52,519 bases of DNA from an uncultured Planctomycetaceae bacterium (GTDB lineage Bacteria; Planctomycetota; Planctomycetia; Pirellulales; Pirellulaceae): assembly GCA_903863885.1 (NCBI GenBank), contig CAIPEB010000777.1, forward strand, positions 1 through 52,519, given 5' to 3'. The position numbers and the translations under genes are program-made. This document shows, in pieces, positions 42,793-52,228 of the stretch. The notes under the pieces are model-generated. The model saw nothing but the letters and a program-made list of their open reading frames with translations. It was not told where the DNA came from and searched no databases. Position 1 is the first letter of the stretch, and each line of letters starts with the position of its first letter.

Positions 42793-44334
42793 TCAGTCGG
42801 CGGTAGCTGAATCGACCAGTTTCTGCCAGAAGTCGCGAGCCGCTCGGTGATACTCGATGACCTCTTTCTTCTGCTCCGCATCGTCGATGCGAATACGGCG
42901 AGCGCGCTCGTGCACCCAATCCAGGAAGAACTGCGCGGATCTCCGGCTGATGCGGGGTTGTTGTCCAATCTCGACATAATAAGGGCCCGTTGACGCGAAA
43001 CGATAGGTCTTTGCATTTTCGGTTACGGCCCGAATCAGCATCCAACCGCTCTCCTTGAACACCACTTTAGGCAATCGCCCGCCCTGTTCCTTGAACTCGG
43101 ACAACCGGACCGATTGTTCGACTCGGCCGTTGCGAATGATCTCGAGATACTCGATCTTTTCGCGAGTGGCCAACTGCAATGCGGCCTGCAATTCCACGGT
43201 TCCGCCGGGGTCGGCGGTGAACACATGCCCCGGCACCTGCTCATTGACAAGGGGCCGCAGCAGGGGCCCGTTGGTCACAACGACCTTACCCTGGCGCAGG
43301 CCGTCCCACCATTTCTCGTACGTCAATTCGGGACCGCAGAAGACGTAGACGCGATTGTAGCCGACGGGATTCGGCAATACGCCCGAAGCGCTTCCGGCCG
43401 AAGGCGGGATGCGAATACCGCAGTTCAGCAATTCATAGTAGATACGCTCCGACCACCGCCCGCATCCCTGAGGCCCCGCAAAGTCCGCGAGGTCGCGAGG
43501 CTTTCCCCAGGCCTCGTTATCCAATCCGCCGCTTCGCCAAAGGTGATTGTTGGCCAAACCGATTGAATCCACCTTGCCGCCGGCGATCCACACGGGAACA
43601 TCCCACCAGAAAGGCTTTTCGATATCGACGTGAATACCCGCATGCTCACGGGCCAGTTCCAGAAAGTGCGACGGGGATGGATACTCGCGTGTGGATTTTG
43701 CCAGGGGCAGGGGCGAGGCCAGATTGAAATACAGCAGTGCCCCACCCTCCCGTTCGTCTTCCCCCGCCAGCAGATGATAGAAACGGTCCTTGTCAAAGCG
43801 GACCAGCGGCTCGGGGGGAACCGGCGTATCCGCCCACGCGTTCTGGTCGTTCCACCACGTGATCAGCGGGGCTACGTGCAGATCTTCGGCCCGCATCAGC
43901 AATTCGATGTCTTTCGGGGATCGATGCACGTGCAGATCGCCGCTCCACCACCCTTCGCTCTTCATATCCACAAAGCGTTCCATCTCGACCGCGTGCGTAT
44001 CGTCGGCGCCCGACTTGATCTCGAAGTTGCCTCGGCGAATCTTGTACTCGGGGCCGCGTTCGATTTCAAACGTGTAGTTTCCCGGCCGCAATTCGAGCGT
44101 CGTTGTCCCGTCAAATACGAAATGGTCCTTCCAACCCGGCAGACCGGGAGGCAGGACCGGCTTGCCCGCCTTGTCGAGCAGATGCATCCGCACGGGCAGC
44201 GATTCGTTCGTGGACTGGTCTACCGCCGCGACGTGCAGCACGCCCTTGGTCCCCGCCGCCGCCGGAAAAGACGCTATGCAGGTGGAGGCTAGTATCAGCG
44301 CGCCAGCCAGACGGAAGTCGAGCAGCGTGTTCAT
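42793..44334 (-). CDS. Secreted CehA/McbA-type metallohydrolase (PHP fold)
   Basis: 513 residues from the ATG at 44334, which gives a signal peptide (LAGALILASTCIASFPAAAG). The open frame runs on to 45624 but that part is antisense to dnaJ-like DNA. WWSGDLHVHRSP (Asp133, His135, His137) is the first PHP metal-binding motif; GEDEREGGALLYFNL and SIGLANNHLWRSGG are later family blocks. An N-terminal beta domain (KGVLHVAAVDQSTNESLPVR) precedes the catalytic one. CehA relatives hydrolyse carbamate and phosphoester bonds; the natural substrate here is unknown. Confidence 0.85.
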   Translation of the reverse strand: MNTLLDFRLAGALILASTCIASFPAAAGTKGVLHVAAVDQSTNESLPVRMHLLDKAGKPVLPPGLPGWKDHFVFDGTTTLELRPGNYTFEIERGPEYKIRRGNFEIKSGADDTHAVEMERFVDMKSEGWWSGDLHVHRSPKDIELLMRAEDLHVAPLITWWNDQNAWADTPVPPEPLVRFDKDRFYHLLAGEDEREGGALLYFNLASPLPLAKSTREYPSPSHFLELAREHAGIHVDIEKPFWWDVPVWIAGGKVDSIGLANNHLWRSGGLDNEAWGKPRDLADFAGPQGCGRWSERIYYELLNCGIRIPPSAGSASGVLPNPVGYNRVYVFCGPELTYEKWWDGLRQGKVVVTNGPLLRPLVNEQVPGHVFTADPGGTVELQAALQLATREKIEYLEIIRNGRVEQSVRLSEFKEQGGRLPKVVFKESGWMLIRAVTENAKTYRFASTGPYYVEIGQQPRISRRSAQFFLDWVHERARRIRIDDAEQKKEVIEYHRAARDFWQKLVDSATAD

Positions 44335-44637
44335 CTGTGATCCTGGAAGATGGGCCTGATTTTTCGGGTATGGACTCAAAAGGAAGTTTAGCATGGACCG
44401 CTTCCGGCATGCAGGATCCAGCGCCGCCGGAAACTGCCGCTCCCGAAGGCGGTCCGAGGTCGCTTGAAGGTACGTTGCCCTGGCCCGTAGAATATTCACA
44501 CGACGACTTGCACTCCCGTTTGCGGGCCGCGTCGCCGTTGCGCATCGAGCCGGAAATCGAGTGCAGAAGCCGCGCCGGGAAGCAACTCCCGGAGAACCAG
44601 TCAGCGAACCGGTAAGCAACAGCAACTGAAAGATCCG
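44335..44637. other. Divergent intergenic region
   Basis: 303 bases between the CehA-like gene and the dnaJ-like gene. The plus strand has a coding-like open frame that ends at 44615, but no start or family could be supported. Promoters for both genes should lie here; none stands out. Confidence 0.4.
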
Positions 44638-45600
44638 ATGGAAGAGGACTATTACAAGATCCTTGGCGTGAAACGCAGCGCGTCCGAGGCGGAAATCCAG
44701 AAGGCCTATCGGGCACTGGCTCGAAAATACCACCCGGACGTCAACCCCGACGACAAGAGCGCCAAGAAGAAATTCCAGAACATCCAAAAAGCCTACGACG
44801 TGCTGAAAGACCCGCAGAAGCGGGAAATGTACGATCGTTACGGCAGTTCGTTTGAGTCCATGGGGACCGGCCCGAATCCAGCAGGGCCCGCCTGGAGAAC
44901 TCAAGGTACGGGCGGAGCTGAAGATATCGATTTCAGCCAGTTCTTTGGCGGCGGCGGAGCCCCGAGCGGATTCGAGAGTTTTGGCGATTTTTTCCGGCAG
45001 TTCGGCGGAACGCCCCAGGGCCGACAGTCCCGACAATCCCGCCGGCGAGGCACCCCCGGCAACGACCTGCAGCACGAACTGCAGGTGCCGTTCGAAACCT
45101 CGATCACCGGCGGCGAAGCACAACTCAGCGTTCGGCGAGGCAGCGGCAAAGTCGAGAAAATCAGCGTGAAGATTCCAGAGGGGATCGAGGACGGCAAGAC
45201 CATCCGACTTCGCGGGCAAGGCGAGGCGGGCGCAGGAGCCAGTCCGCCCGGCGACCTTCTCATCAAGATCCGAGTCGAACCGCACCCCTTTTTTTCCCGG
45301 CGCGGCAACGATCTCGAAGTCATACTCCCCGTGTCGCTGGCCGAAGCCGCACTCGGTGCTAAGGTCGATGTGCCAACTCCGAAAGGCGTCATTTCGCTCA
45401 AAATCCCGCCGGCCACATCCAGCGGCAAGCGTCTGCGAATCAAAGGCCACGGCGTCGCACAGCGAGGCTCCGAGCGTGGGGATCTTTATGCCATCGTGCA
45501 GATCGTGCTGCCCGATACCATCGATGCGGCAGGCAGTGATCTGATTCGCGATTTCGAAAAGCGTCATCCGCTGAATCCTCGAGCTGAACTCCGATGGTGA
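44638..45600 (+). CDS. DnaJ-like co-chaperone without zinc finger (type II, CbpA-like)
   Basis: 320 residues. The J-domain is at the N-terminus ([20 protein letters not shown]) with HPD at 32-34. A Gly/Phe-rich region ([20 protein letters not shown]) follows, then directly the substrate-binding C-terminal domains ([40 protein letters not shown]). The four CxxCxGxG zinc repeats of DnaJ are absent. It would stimulate DnaK ATPase and deliver clients. Its stop overlaps the start of the next small gene. Confidence 0.93.
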   Translation: MEEDYYKILGVKRSASEAEIQKAYRALARKYHPDVNPDDKSAKKKFQNIQKAYDVLKDPQKREMYDRYGSSFESMGTGPNPAGPAWRTQGTGGAEDIDFSQFFGGGGAPSGFESFGDFFRQFGGTPQGRQSRQSRRRGTPGNDLQHELQVPFETSITGGEAQLSVRRGSGKVEKISVKIPEGIEDGKTIRLRGQGEAGAGASPPGDLLIKIRVEPHPFFSRRGNDLEVILPVSLAEAALGAKVDVPTPKGVISLKIPPATSSGKRLRIKGHGVAQRGSERGDLYAIVQIVLPDTIDAAGSDLIRDFEKRHPLNPRAELRW

Positions 45601-45950
45601 GCGTCTGCGCAGACATTCAGACAAGCATCTTCACAAGCACGGCATGGCTGGCCGGCAACTGGCCGGCACTTGCGGAGCAAGGACGCCGACTAATCGAACG
45701 ACTCGACCCGGCAATGCGTGCCCGTGTACTGGCAGCCCTGACGGGACTTGTAATCCTCGGCCTGGGAATGATGGCACTTGCATGGCTTGGAGCCCGGATG
45801 ACACGCCGCTACATGACAAGACTCGACAGCAGGCAAACCGGCCGCTCAACGCCCTCACTCCAAGATGACTGGGCAAGAACGCGACTCTTTCGGGACGACT
45901 TGCGTGATTCCGGGGATTCGCGCCATCATCCCCATTCAGATCCGGATTAG
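45594..45950 (+). CDS. Small single-pass membrane protein, unknown
   Basis: 118 residues, start overlapping the dnaJ-like stop by seven bases. One hydrophobic helix at about 46-68 ([20 protein letters not shown]) and a basic, His-rich C-terminal tail. No family was recognised. Its position suggests co-transcription with the co-chaperone and possibly rnpA. Confidence 0.6.
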   Translation: MVSVCADIQTSIFTSTAWLAGNWPALAEQGRRLIERLDPAMRARVLAALTGLVILGLGMMALAWLGARMTRRYMTRLDSRQTGRSTPSLQDDWARTRLFRDDLRDSGDSRHHPHSDPD

Positions 45951-46008
45951 ATCAGTCGGACTGTTGGCCTCCCATCGATAAACACGTTTTTCCGCACACG
46001 GGCTTTCC

Positions 46009-46371
46009 ATGCACCCCCAACGACTTCGCCCCGAAGACCGATTGCGGAGTCCGCTGGAATTCGACCGGGTGTTCGCAAGCAAAGCGTACGCGGCAGATGA
46101 TGTGCTGGTGGCTCACGCGTGTGCAAACGGACTGGCGCGATCTCGAATCGGCCTGTCCGTTTCGCGAAAGTTCGGCAACGCCGTTGTGCGCAACCGATGG
46201 AAACGGCATGTGCGAGAGGCGTTTCGCAGACAGCGATCGCAGATCCCAGCGGGACTTGACTTGGCCATTCGCCCAAGGCGCGGAGCCGAACTCGACTTTC
46301 AGGCAGTACGGCAATCCCTTCCCCGGCTGGCACGCAAATTGGCGAAAGCTCTCAAGGTCGCCCCAAAATGA
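46009..46371 (+). CDS. rnpA: Ribonuclease P protein component
   Basis: 120 residues. RLRSPLEFDRVFASK and the signature RIGLSVSRKFGNAVVRNRWK followed by RHVREAFR identify RnpA, the basic protein that helps the RNase P RNA cut 5' leaders from pre-tRNA. The stop overlaps the yidD start (ATGA). The usual upstream neighbour rpmH (L34) and downstream yidC are not in this window. Confidence 0.96.
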   Translation: MHPQRLRPEDRLRSPLEFDRVFASKAYAADDVLVAHACANGLARSRIGLSVSRKFGNAVVRNRWKRHVREAFRRQRSQIPAGLDLAIRPRRGAELDFQAVRQSLPRLARKLAKALKVAPK

Positions 46372-46607
46372 GAATCCTGCGATGGCTTGCCCTCGACCTG
46401 CCGGCTGGAATGCTGATCTTTATGGTTCGCTGTTACCAGGTCGTGCTGAGTCCGTTCTTTGGGCGGCAATGTCGCTTCTATCCCACTTGCAGCAACTATT
46501 TTCTTGGGGCAGTGAAAAAGTATGGCCCGTGGAAAGGCAGCCTGAAAGGTCTGTGGCGTATTTGCCGCTGCCATCCATTCAACCCCGGCGGTATTGATCC
46601 CCCGTAG
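46368..46607 (+). CDS. yidD: Membrane protein insertion efficiency factor YidD
   Basis: 79 residues with the family core YQVVLSPFFGRQCRFYPTCS, NYFLGAVKKYGPWKGSLKGL and RICRCHPFNPGGIDPP. It begins with an amphipathic membrane-binding helix. It overlaps rnpA, the normal arrangement. It assists YidC-dependent insertion at the inner membrane. Confidence 0.96.
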   Translation: MRILRWLALDLPAGMLIFMVRCYQVVLSPFFGRQCRFYPTCSNYFLGAVKKYGPWKGSLKGLWRICRCHPFNPGGIDPP

Positions 46608-46724
46608 CATCTCGTCAAATTCGCCGCGAACCAGACGGCTGCATTGCATCGATCACACGAACGTGCTCTGCTCCGCAGCGCCCGCTGCGCATCGAACCGA
46701 TATTCACGATCTCCGGTCAGACCA

Positions 46725-49529
46725 ATGCGGCGAGCCAAGAAAAGCAACCTTCTGGAAGCAGCTGTCAAGCAAGTCCGGCGACTGCGAGACGAGACTCTGC
46801 GCGATCTGCAGCATCCGACCCAGGCAGCGAAGCAAGATCTGGCCTCCGCTGTCCGACTGCTCACAGACCGCGCCTCGACCGACGAACAATTCGCCGATCT
46901 TTACGCTCAGTCGCTGGTCAGCGGTGCGATCGCTCTGCATCTTCTCAAGCTGCCCTCGGCCAATTGGAGCATTTCGAGGATCGCAAACCTCGCTGGACCG
47001 ATATTGAGCGAGATCGTCGAACGATGCCCAGCTGTCCTGGATGAGATGCGATGCGACGGATACTGCACAGAACCGGAAAGCTCATCCCCCGAAAAAACGC
47101 ACTTTGATGGCGACGACCTTGCTTTAGGAATCTACGAAAGCCTCCTGCATGCGATGCACGGTCGCGATCGACTGAAATACGGCGTCTTCTACACTCCTCG
47201 CGTGCTGGCCCGCTTCGTCATCACCAAAGTCGATGAGGTCTTGCGCCAACAGTTCGCGCTCGAGAACGGCCTGGCCGATCTTGCATCTTGGGGCGACATG
47301 CAGGAGCGGTTCCCGCAAATGATCCCCTCCCAGGACACCCAAAAAGACGCGCCGTGGATTCGAATTCTCGACCCGGCAACCGGGACCGGCGTCTTCCTCA
47401 CCGAAGCGATTCGGTTGATCCACGAAACGCTCGTAAAGGAATGGAACAAATGCGGGCTCGGCGTTGAAGCAATACGGCGTTCCTGGAGCCGCTACGTTTC
47501 CTTGCGGTTGCTGCCCCGGATTGCAGGGGTCGAGTTGCTCATGCCGGCATGCATCGTTACCGTTTTTCGAATCGCTCACTTGCTGGAAGAAACGGGGTGC
47601 GCAAGCGAGGACTGCGGTCCGCTGCAAATTGCCGCGGCGGATACACTTCAAGGACCAGAAACCAGTGAATCGTGTTCAAACGCGTCCGAGGTTGTGGCCG
47701 GAGCAATCCAAACTGCCCGGCGATTGCGCTACGACTTCCGCCCGACCGTGATTCTGGGCAATCCGCCATTCTCGGGCGTTTCGCACAACCGCAGCCAATG
47801 GATCAATCGTCTGCTGCGGGAACCCCATGGCCCTGATGGCGGCTATTTTCAGGTGGATGGAAAACCCCTGGGGGAACGTAAGCACTGGTTGCAGGACGAC
47901 TATGTGAAGTTCATCCGTTACGGGCAGTGGTGCATCGAACAGAACGACTGCGGGATTCTGGCGTTCATCACCAACCGAGGTTATCTGGACAACGCTTCAT
48001 TCCGCGGCATGCGACAACAACTGCTCAGGACTTTCCCAAAAGTCTCGATCCTTGATCTTCATGGCAGTTCCAAAAATCACCTGAATCACGCAAAAAACCC
48101 ACCGGACGGGAACATCTTCCCAATCGCGACGGGGGTCGCGGTCGGACTGTTCAGCAGGCCCCCGTATCGCGACGATTCCACTACACGCTATTCCGAACTC
48201 CACGGCTCACGCGCCGAGAAACTGAGCCGCCTGGGAAGTCAGGAAGCATTGAGCGAAGCGGGTATTTCCCCGCAGTCTCCCTTCTACCTGCTGCGTCCGA
48301 GTCGAATCCTCCACTGCCCGGCGTATGATGCCGGGGTTCGACTCGATCAAGCGATGCCCGTTTTTTCCACGGCGGCAGTCACCGCTCGAGACCGTTTCCT
48401 GGTCGGTTTCTCCCGGCAGGAAGTCCTCGACCGAATGCAGATTTTCCGCGATCTGCGAATACCGGACGACGAGATTCGACGCCGTTTCTTCACGCGAGGC
48501 CGCTCGCCGAAATATATGCCAGGCGACACTCGCGGTTGGAAACTGACGGATGCACGCTGCCGGGTTGCCGAAGATCCGCAATGGGATCAGCATGTCATCG
48601 AATGCTGGTACCGCCCCTTCGATCGCCGGTGGATCTACTGGGCGGACTGGATGATCGACTGGCCGCGTACAGCAGTGATGCACCACCTGAAAGCCGCAGG
48701 AAATCTGGCACTCATCACTCGACGGCAGATGCTGAGTTCCAGGCCGTGCAACTTCTTCTGGGTTTCGGACACGGTTGTAATCGACGGCATAATCCGCTCG
48801 GACAATCGGGGAACGGAGGCCGTATTTCCGCTCCGCCTGCGCCGGAACCCCACAACTGGACCTCACCCTTCGACCGACTCACCGAATTTCGCCCCGCCTT
48901 TCGTTGCGGCGATTGAGTCTTCCACCGGATGTCGGTTCGAAAACCGGTCTCCCCAAGATGCTCCGCCGGAGAACTTACCGAAGACGATCTGCGCGGATGA
49001 CCTCGCCGGCTATATTTACGGCCTTTTTAATTCCGAAAACTATCGCGATTACTACGCGGAAAACCTCCGCGTCGATTTTCCGAGAATCCTCATCCCGGGC
49101 TCGGAAATGCTATTTCGAAATATCTCAGAACTCGGGAAACAACTCTTCGACTTGCATCTGTCACGCTCGTTGGGGACTTCTCACCGCACTCCTGCACCAA
49201 ATCAATTGGAAATTCCGGAGTCGCCGGCATTTCAACTGAAAAATGCAGACCCACACTGGAAATCGGAACAAATCTGCGCGGCTAACCAAGTTGTGATCTC
49301 CGACGTGCCTCGAGAAGTCTGGGACTATTCCGTGGGGTCCCATCACGTCTGCCGGAAATGGCTTCGAGACCGCGCCCACTTGCCTCAGAAGTCGATCACG
49401 CTTTGGGAATACCGAGAAGTCCTGGAACGTATCGACGGGACCCGGAGACTGTCGCAGAAGATCGATGCGGCCATTGCGGCCTGCGGGGGATGGCCGAGTG
49501 CATTCAACATGTCGGCAAAGCAGGCATAA
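46725..49529 (+). CDS. Type ISP / IIG-like N6-adenine DNA methyltransferase, stand-alone
   Basis: 934 residues from the ATG at 46725; the frame extends to 46644 without better support. Helical N-terminus with FADLYAQSLVSGAIALHLLK. Motif I LDPATGTGVFL (Asp216) and motif IV ILGNPPFSGVS (Asn346-Pro-Pro-Phe) define a gamma-class adenine methyltransferase; KYGVFYTPRVLARFVITKVD is the usual pre-motif-I segment. The C-terminal half (about 550-930: ECWYRPFDRRWIYW, VISDVPREVWDYSVGSHHVC, LWEYREVLERIDGT) matches the target-recognition end of type ISP enzymes. The Mrr-type nuclease and helicase domains that precede this in LlaGI/LlaBIII are missing, and no nuclease gene is adjacent. It could be an orphan methyltransferase, a defence remnant or a split system. 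Confidence 0.85.
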   Translation: MRRAKKSNLLEAAVKQVRRLRDETLRDLQHPTQAAKQDLASAVRLLTDRASTDEQFADLYAQSLVSGAIALHLLKLPSANWSISRIANLAGPILSEIVERCPAVLDEMRCDGYCTEPESSSPEKTHFDGDDLALGIYESLLHAMHGRDRLKYGVFYTPRVLARFVITKVDEVLRQQFALENGLADLASWGDMQERFPQMIPSQDTQKDAPWIRILDPATGTGVFLTEAIRLIHETLVKEWNKCGLGVEAIRRSWSRYVSLRLLPRIAGVELLMPACIVTVFRIAHLLEETGCASEDCGPLQIAAADTLQGPETSESCSNASEVVAGAIQTARRLRYDFRPTVILGNPPFSGVSHNRSQWINRLLREPHGPDGGYFQVDGKPLGERKHWLQDDYVKFIRYGQWCIEQNDCGILAFITNRGYLDNASFRGMRQQLLRTFPKVSILDLHGSSKNHLNHAKNPPDGNIFPIATGVAVGLFSRPPYRDDSTTRYSELHGSRAEKLSRLGSQEALSEAGISPQSPFYLLRPSRILHCPAYDAGVRLDQAMPVFSTAAVTARDRFLVGFSRQEVLDRMQIFRDLRIPDDEIRRRFFTRGRSPKYMPGDTRGWKLTDARCRVAEDPQWDQHVIECWYRPFDRRWIYWADWMIDWPRTAVMHHLKAAGNLALITRRQMLSSRPCNFFWVSDTVVIDGIIRSDNRGTEAVFPLRLRRNPTTGPHPSTDSPNFAPPFVAAIESSTGCRFENRSPQDAPPENLPKTICADDLAGYIYGLFNSENYRDYYAENLRVDFPRILIPGSEMLFRNISELGKQLFDLHLSRSLGTSHRTPAPNQLEIPESPAFQLKNADPHWKSEQICAANQVVISDVPREVWDYSVGSHHVCRKWLRDRAHLPQKSITLWEYREVLERIDGTRRLSQKIDAAIAACGGWPSAFNMSAKQA

Positions 49530-49656
49530 TCCGCAAACTTTCCGCAAACCTCCAATTCAGCTCAACCGCTACCCTCGCCACGGCCGAAATAAGTGAGGCC
49601 AAAATCTCATCTTGAAGCGGTGTGTTGTCCACGACCTCATCGAGGTGCTAGCAGCA

Positions 49657-51018
49657 ATGTCAAGCTTACGCAGCTTTGCGACAGGGATTTGTTTCGCCGC
49701 AGCAGTGCTGGAATGGGTGAACTCCGCCGAAGGAGCCGAGTTGCGACGGGTTCCTCCTCAATATCGAGCAGTTCGCAGGGCGGCAGCGGAAGAAACCGTC
49801 CTGGCACCTAAGCCAACAGCACCTCGTTCTCGCCCAGAAGCCGCGACGGCGCCTGCCGAATCGGCAACGGAACCGTTGCCGGCGATTGCGACTGAGGGGA
49901 CAGTGATCCCGAACGGCTTTGACGAGGGGATGATGTTTGGTGAATTCGCCGGCCCGCCGATAATGGGATGCGATCCATGTCCCGTGATTCCCACGCGTTG
50001 GGCCAGTTTCGAATACCTTCTGTGGTGGCGGACCGGCCAGAGCCTGCCGCCGTTGGTTACATCCAGTCCAGACGGCACTGCGCAGGAAGAAGCCGGGGTA
50101 TTGGGATTTGATACAACCCAGGTGCTGTATGGCGGATCCACGGATGGAGGCGACGTTCGTCCGGGCGGGCGCATCATCCTCGGTGTCGCACTCGATCCAA
50201 TGGCCTGTCACGCCATCGAAGGCCGATTCTTCATTCTCGGCGACTCAAGCATTTCCTACAGCAACGCATCCGCAGACTCGCCAATCCTGGCGAGACCGTT
50301 CCTCGATGATTCCAACGACTCCCAAGCGTCTCTGCTTCTGGCTTTCCCGGATTTCACCACCAACGGTACAGTCACGGTGCAGGGTGACTCCGAAGTGCTG
50401 GGCGGCAGCGTGCTTTACCGCCTGCTCGCCAACCGGGCGGGTGCCAGTTCCCTTCAGATCCTGGGGGGCTATGAATTTGCGCGGATTAACGAGAGCCTCT
50501 CGATTTCAAACGGCACAGAATCGCTGACCGAGCCGATTCCGGGAACAACTTTCGACGTGCGCGATGACTTCGCCGCGAACAATGAATTTCATGGCGGCTC
50601 GATCGGCCTGGCGTTTCTACACGACGCCCCGCGATGGAATCTCGAGTTGTTCGGTAAAGTGGCGTTTGGAAACATGAACCAAGTTGTCAATATATCCGGC
50701 CAATCGGTCATCACTACCCCATCGCCGGACTCGTCGACGGAGACGCTGCCCTTTGGTTTGCTCGCGCAAGGCGCGAACCTCGGCCAAACCTCGCGGAATC
50801 AATTCACCGTGGCTCCCGAATTCGGAATAAACCTGAATTGGCACCTTACTCAACTGTGGAACCTAAAGGCCGGCTACTCATTCCTGTACTGGAACCACGT
50901 GGCTCAAGCCGCAAGCCAGATCGACCCCGAACTCCGCGTGCCAACTCAGCAGTTCGCGATCACCGATGGAGGTTATTCCCTGCACGGAATCAACTTCGGG
51001 GCTGAACTCCGTTTCTAA
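49657..51018 (+). CDS. BBP7 family outer-membrane beta-barrel protein
   Basis: 453 residues. The ATG at 49657 follows GAGG; a TTG at 49612 is in the same frame. A signal peptide (FATGICFAAAVLEWVNSAEG) and a Pro/Ala-rich linker are followed by WASFEYLLWWRTGQSLPPLV, the diagnostic BBP7 N-terminal strand, then alternating amphipathic strands (GGRIILGVALDPMACHAIEG, LWNLKAGYSFLYWNHVAQAA) and a C-terminal aromatic residue (GINFGAELRF), as in outer-membrane barrels. BBP7 proteins are expanded in planctomycetes; their function is unknown. Confidence 0.9.
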   Translation: MSSLRSFATGICFAAAVLEWVNSAEGAELRRVPPQYRAVRRAAAEETVLAPKPTAPRSRPEAATAPAESATEPLPAIATEGTVIPNGFDEGMMFGEFAGPPIMGCDPCPVIPTRWASFEYLLWWRTGQSLPPLVTSSPDGTAQEEAGVLGFDTTQVLYGGSTDGGDVRPGGRIILGVALDPMACHAIEGRFFILGDSSISYSNASADSPILARPFLDDSNDSQASLLLAFPDFTTNGTVTVQGDSEVLGGSVLYRLLANRAGASSLQILGGYEFARINESLSISNGTESLTEPIPGTTFDVRDDFAANNEFHGGSIGLAFLHDAPRWNLELFGKVAFGNMNQVVNISGQSVITTPSPDSSTETLPFGLLAQGANLGQTSRNQFTVAPEFGINLNWHLTQLWNLKAGYSFLYWNHVAQAASQIDPELRVPTQQFAITDGGYSLHGINFGAELRF

Positions 51019-51025
51019 ACGGAGG

Positions 51026-51922
51026 TTACAGCGGTGCTTTACCCTCGAGTGACCTGCGGAATTCCGCTTCGAGTTGCCGAAATGAAACCAGCGAAAAAGT
51101 TCGCATCTCAGCCAGAGGCTTCAGGGTTCTCGAAAACGCTATCGGCGTACCCTGAGGGATCTTCACCACGGCAAAAGCATCGGCCGCCGGTATTCCGAGC
51201 GTGAAGCGATCGCGTCGTACATCAAAAACGCGATCCTCCTGCAAATTTGGCGGCAGCAACTGAAAACAGTTTTCCGCTGTGACACAACGTCCGTCACTGA
51301 GAATATCCAAGAGCCAGGCGACAGATGCCAGCCGGCCACTCGCTGGTGAGACAACCATGCCGTGCCGAACGATCATCCACCGATGTTCGCCACGATAAAG
51401 AACCAGCGCTCCGTATTCACAAACGACCATGGAATCGCTCTTAGCGACCTGAACAAAAGAGTCGCGAAGGCCTTCCTCATTGCGACGCAGAACCTCATTT
51501 CCAAGAAACCCAAGATTCGCACCCAGCGCGTCACACGTTTCGTAGGAAATCACCGTGTTCCTGCCGTTGATTCTGGCTCCCAGCCCCCACCCGACTTTCT
51601 CCAACCGGTATTCTCCTCCGCCATTCGCAGAACTCCCGGCAACCACGTTGGCGGCCATCGAAAACGTCAACGCCGAACCGAGATTCTTAACAACCGACGA
51701 AACTTGCTCTGAATCACCGTGCCCCAAACGCGGAAAGGCGGCGACAATCAGATGCGACCACCCCGTCGGAGGTCCCTTCCCAATAACTGTCCCAGGAGCA
51801 ATTCGCCCGAGCGGCCGAACCTGAACATCGATGTTCCCAGTCGGCGAATCGCCGGCAGCGAGCACGGACGCGAACCACAGGGCGACCCAGACGGGAACGC
51901 AGCGGCAGCAGGCTCGCCGCAC
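51026..51922 (-). CDS. Secreted protein of unknown function downstream of the rRNA operon
   Basis: About 298 residues. The open frame runs back to 52123, but that covers the 5S rRNA and the terminator, so the start must be within it; GTG at 51922 gives a good signal peptide (RRACCRCVPVWVALWFASVL). No strong ribosome binding site was seen, so the start is uncertain. The body is alpha/beta (GTVIGKGPPTGWSHLIVAAF, VVCEYGALVLYRGEHRWMIV). No family was recognised. It ends seven bases from the stop of the convergent BBP7 gene. Confidence 0.6.
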   Translation of the reverse strand: MRRACCRCVPVWVALWFASVLAAGDSPTGNIDVQVRPLGRIAPGTVIGKGPPTGWSHLIVAAFPRLGHGDSEQVSSVVKNLGSALTFSMAANVVAGSSANGGGEYRLEKVGWGLGARINGRNTVISYETCDALGANLGFLGNEVLRRNEEGLRDSFVQVAKSDSMVVCEYGALVLYRGEHRWMIVRHGMVVSPASGRLASVAWLLDILSDGRCVTAENCFQLLPPNLQEDRVFDVRRDRFTLGIPAADAFAVVKIPQGTPIAFSRTLKPLAEMRTFSLVSFRQLEAEFRRSLEGKAPL

Positions 51923-51984
51923 GTGGCACGCGAACAGCAACTTAGCCGAGCGAAAGAAAAGACCGGCCAGTTGCAGAGGCCAAC

Positions 51985-52020
51985 AAAAAAACCTCCGAAT
52001 CAGAGACTCGGAGGCTTTTT
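51985..52020 (-). terminator. rRNA operon terminator (bidirectional)
   Basis: CCTCCGA (51992-51998) pairs with TCGGAGG (52008-52014). On the minus strand seven T residues follow; on the plus strand TTTTT follows at 52016-52020. It lies 13 bases beyond the 3' end of 5S rRNA. Confidence 0.9.
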
Positions 52021-52032
52021 GTGATTTAAAAA

Positions 52033-52142
52033 TCCCGGCGATACCTACTTTCACGCTGGTAGGCACTATCATCGGCTCGCAGTGCTTAACTACTGTGTTC
52101 GAGATGGGAACAGGTGTTTCCACTACGATATGGTCGCCGGGA
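52033..52142 (-). rRNA. rrf: 5S ribosomal RNA
   Basis: About 110 bases. The minus strand begins TCCCGGCGACC and ends GGTATCGCCGGGA, which pair as helix I. Between them lies the conserved loop segment CCATCTCGAACACAG. A protein reading through this region is spurious. Confidence 0.95.
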
Positions 52143-52147
52143 AAAGC

Positions 52148-52173
52148 GACGCGTGGCGATCAGACCACGCGTC
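52148..52173 (-). other. Perfect hairpin in the 23S-5S spacer
   Basis: GACGCGTGG and CCACGCGTC form a nine-pair stem around eight bases. It lies between 23S and 5S and may be a processing stem for RNase III-type cleavage. Role inferred from position. Confidence 0.5.
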
Positions 52174-52228
52174 ACTGAGTTGTATTTGGTAGTTGGAATC
52201 TCAGCGGACTAGCAAGAGCGTTGAATAT

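Noticed and set aside
44335-45624. Long 5' extension of the CehA-like ORF on the minus strand
   Set aside because: It is antisense to the dnaJ-like gene, whose J-domain and C-terminal motifs are clear. The signal peptide places the start at 44334.
51923-52123. N-terminal extension of the minus-strand ORF over the 5S rRNA and terminator
   Set aside because: It is the translated 5S rRNA and terminator. The true start must lie downstream of the terminator.
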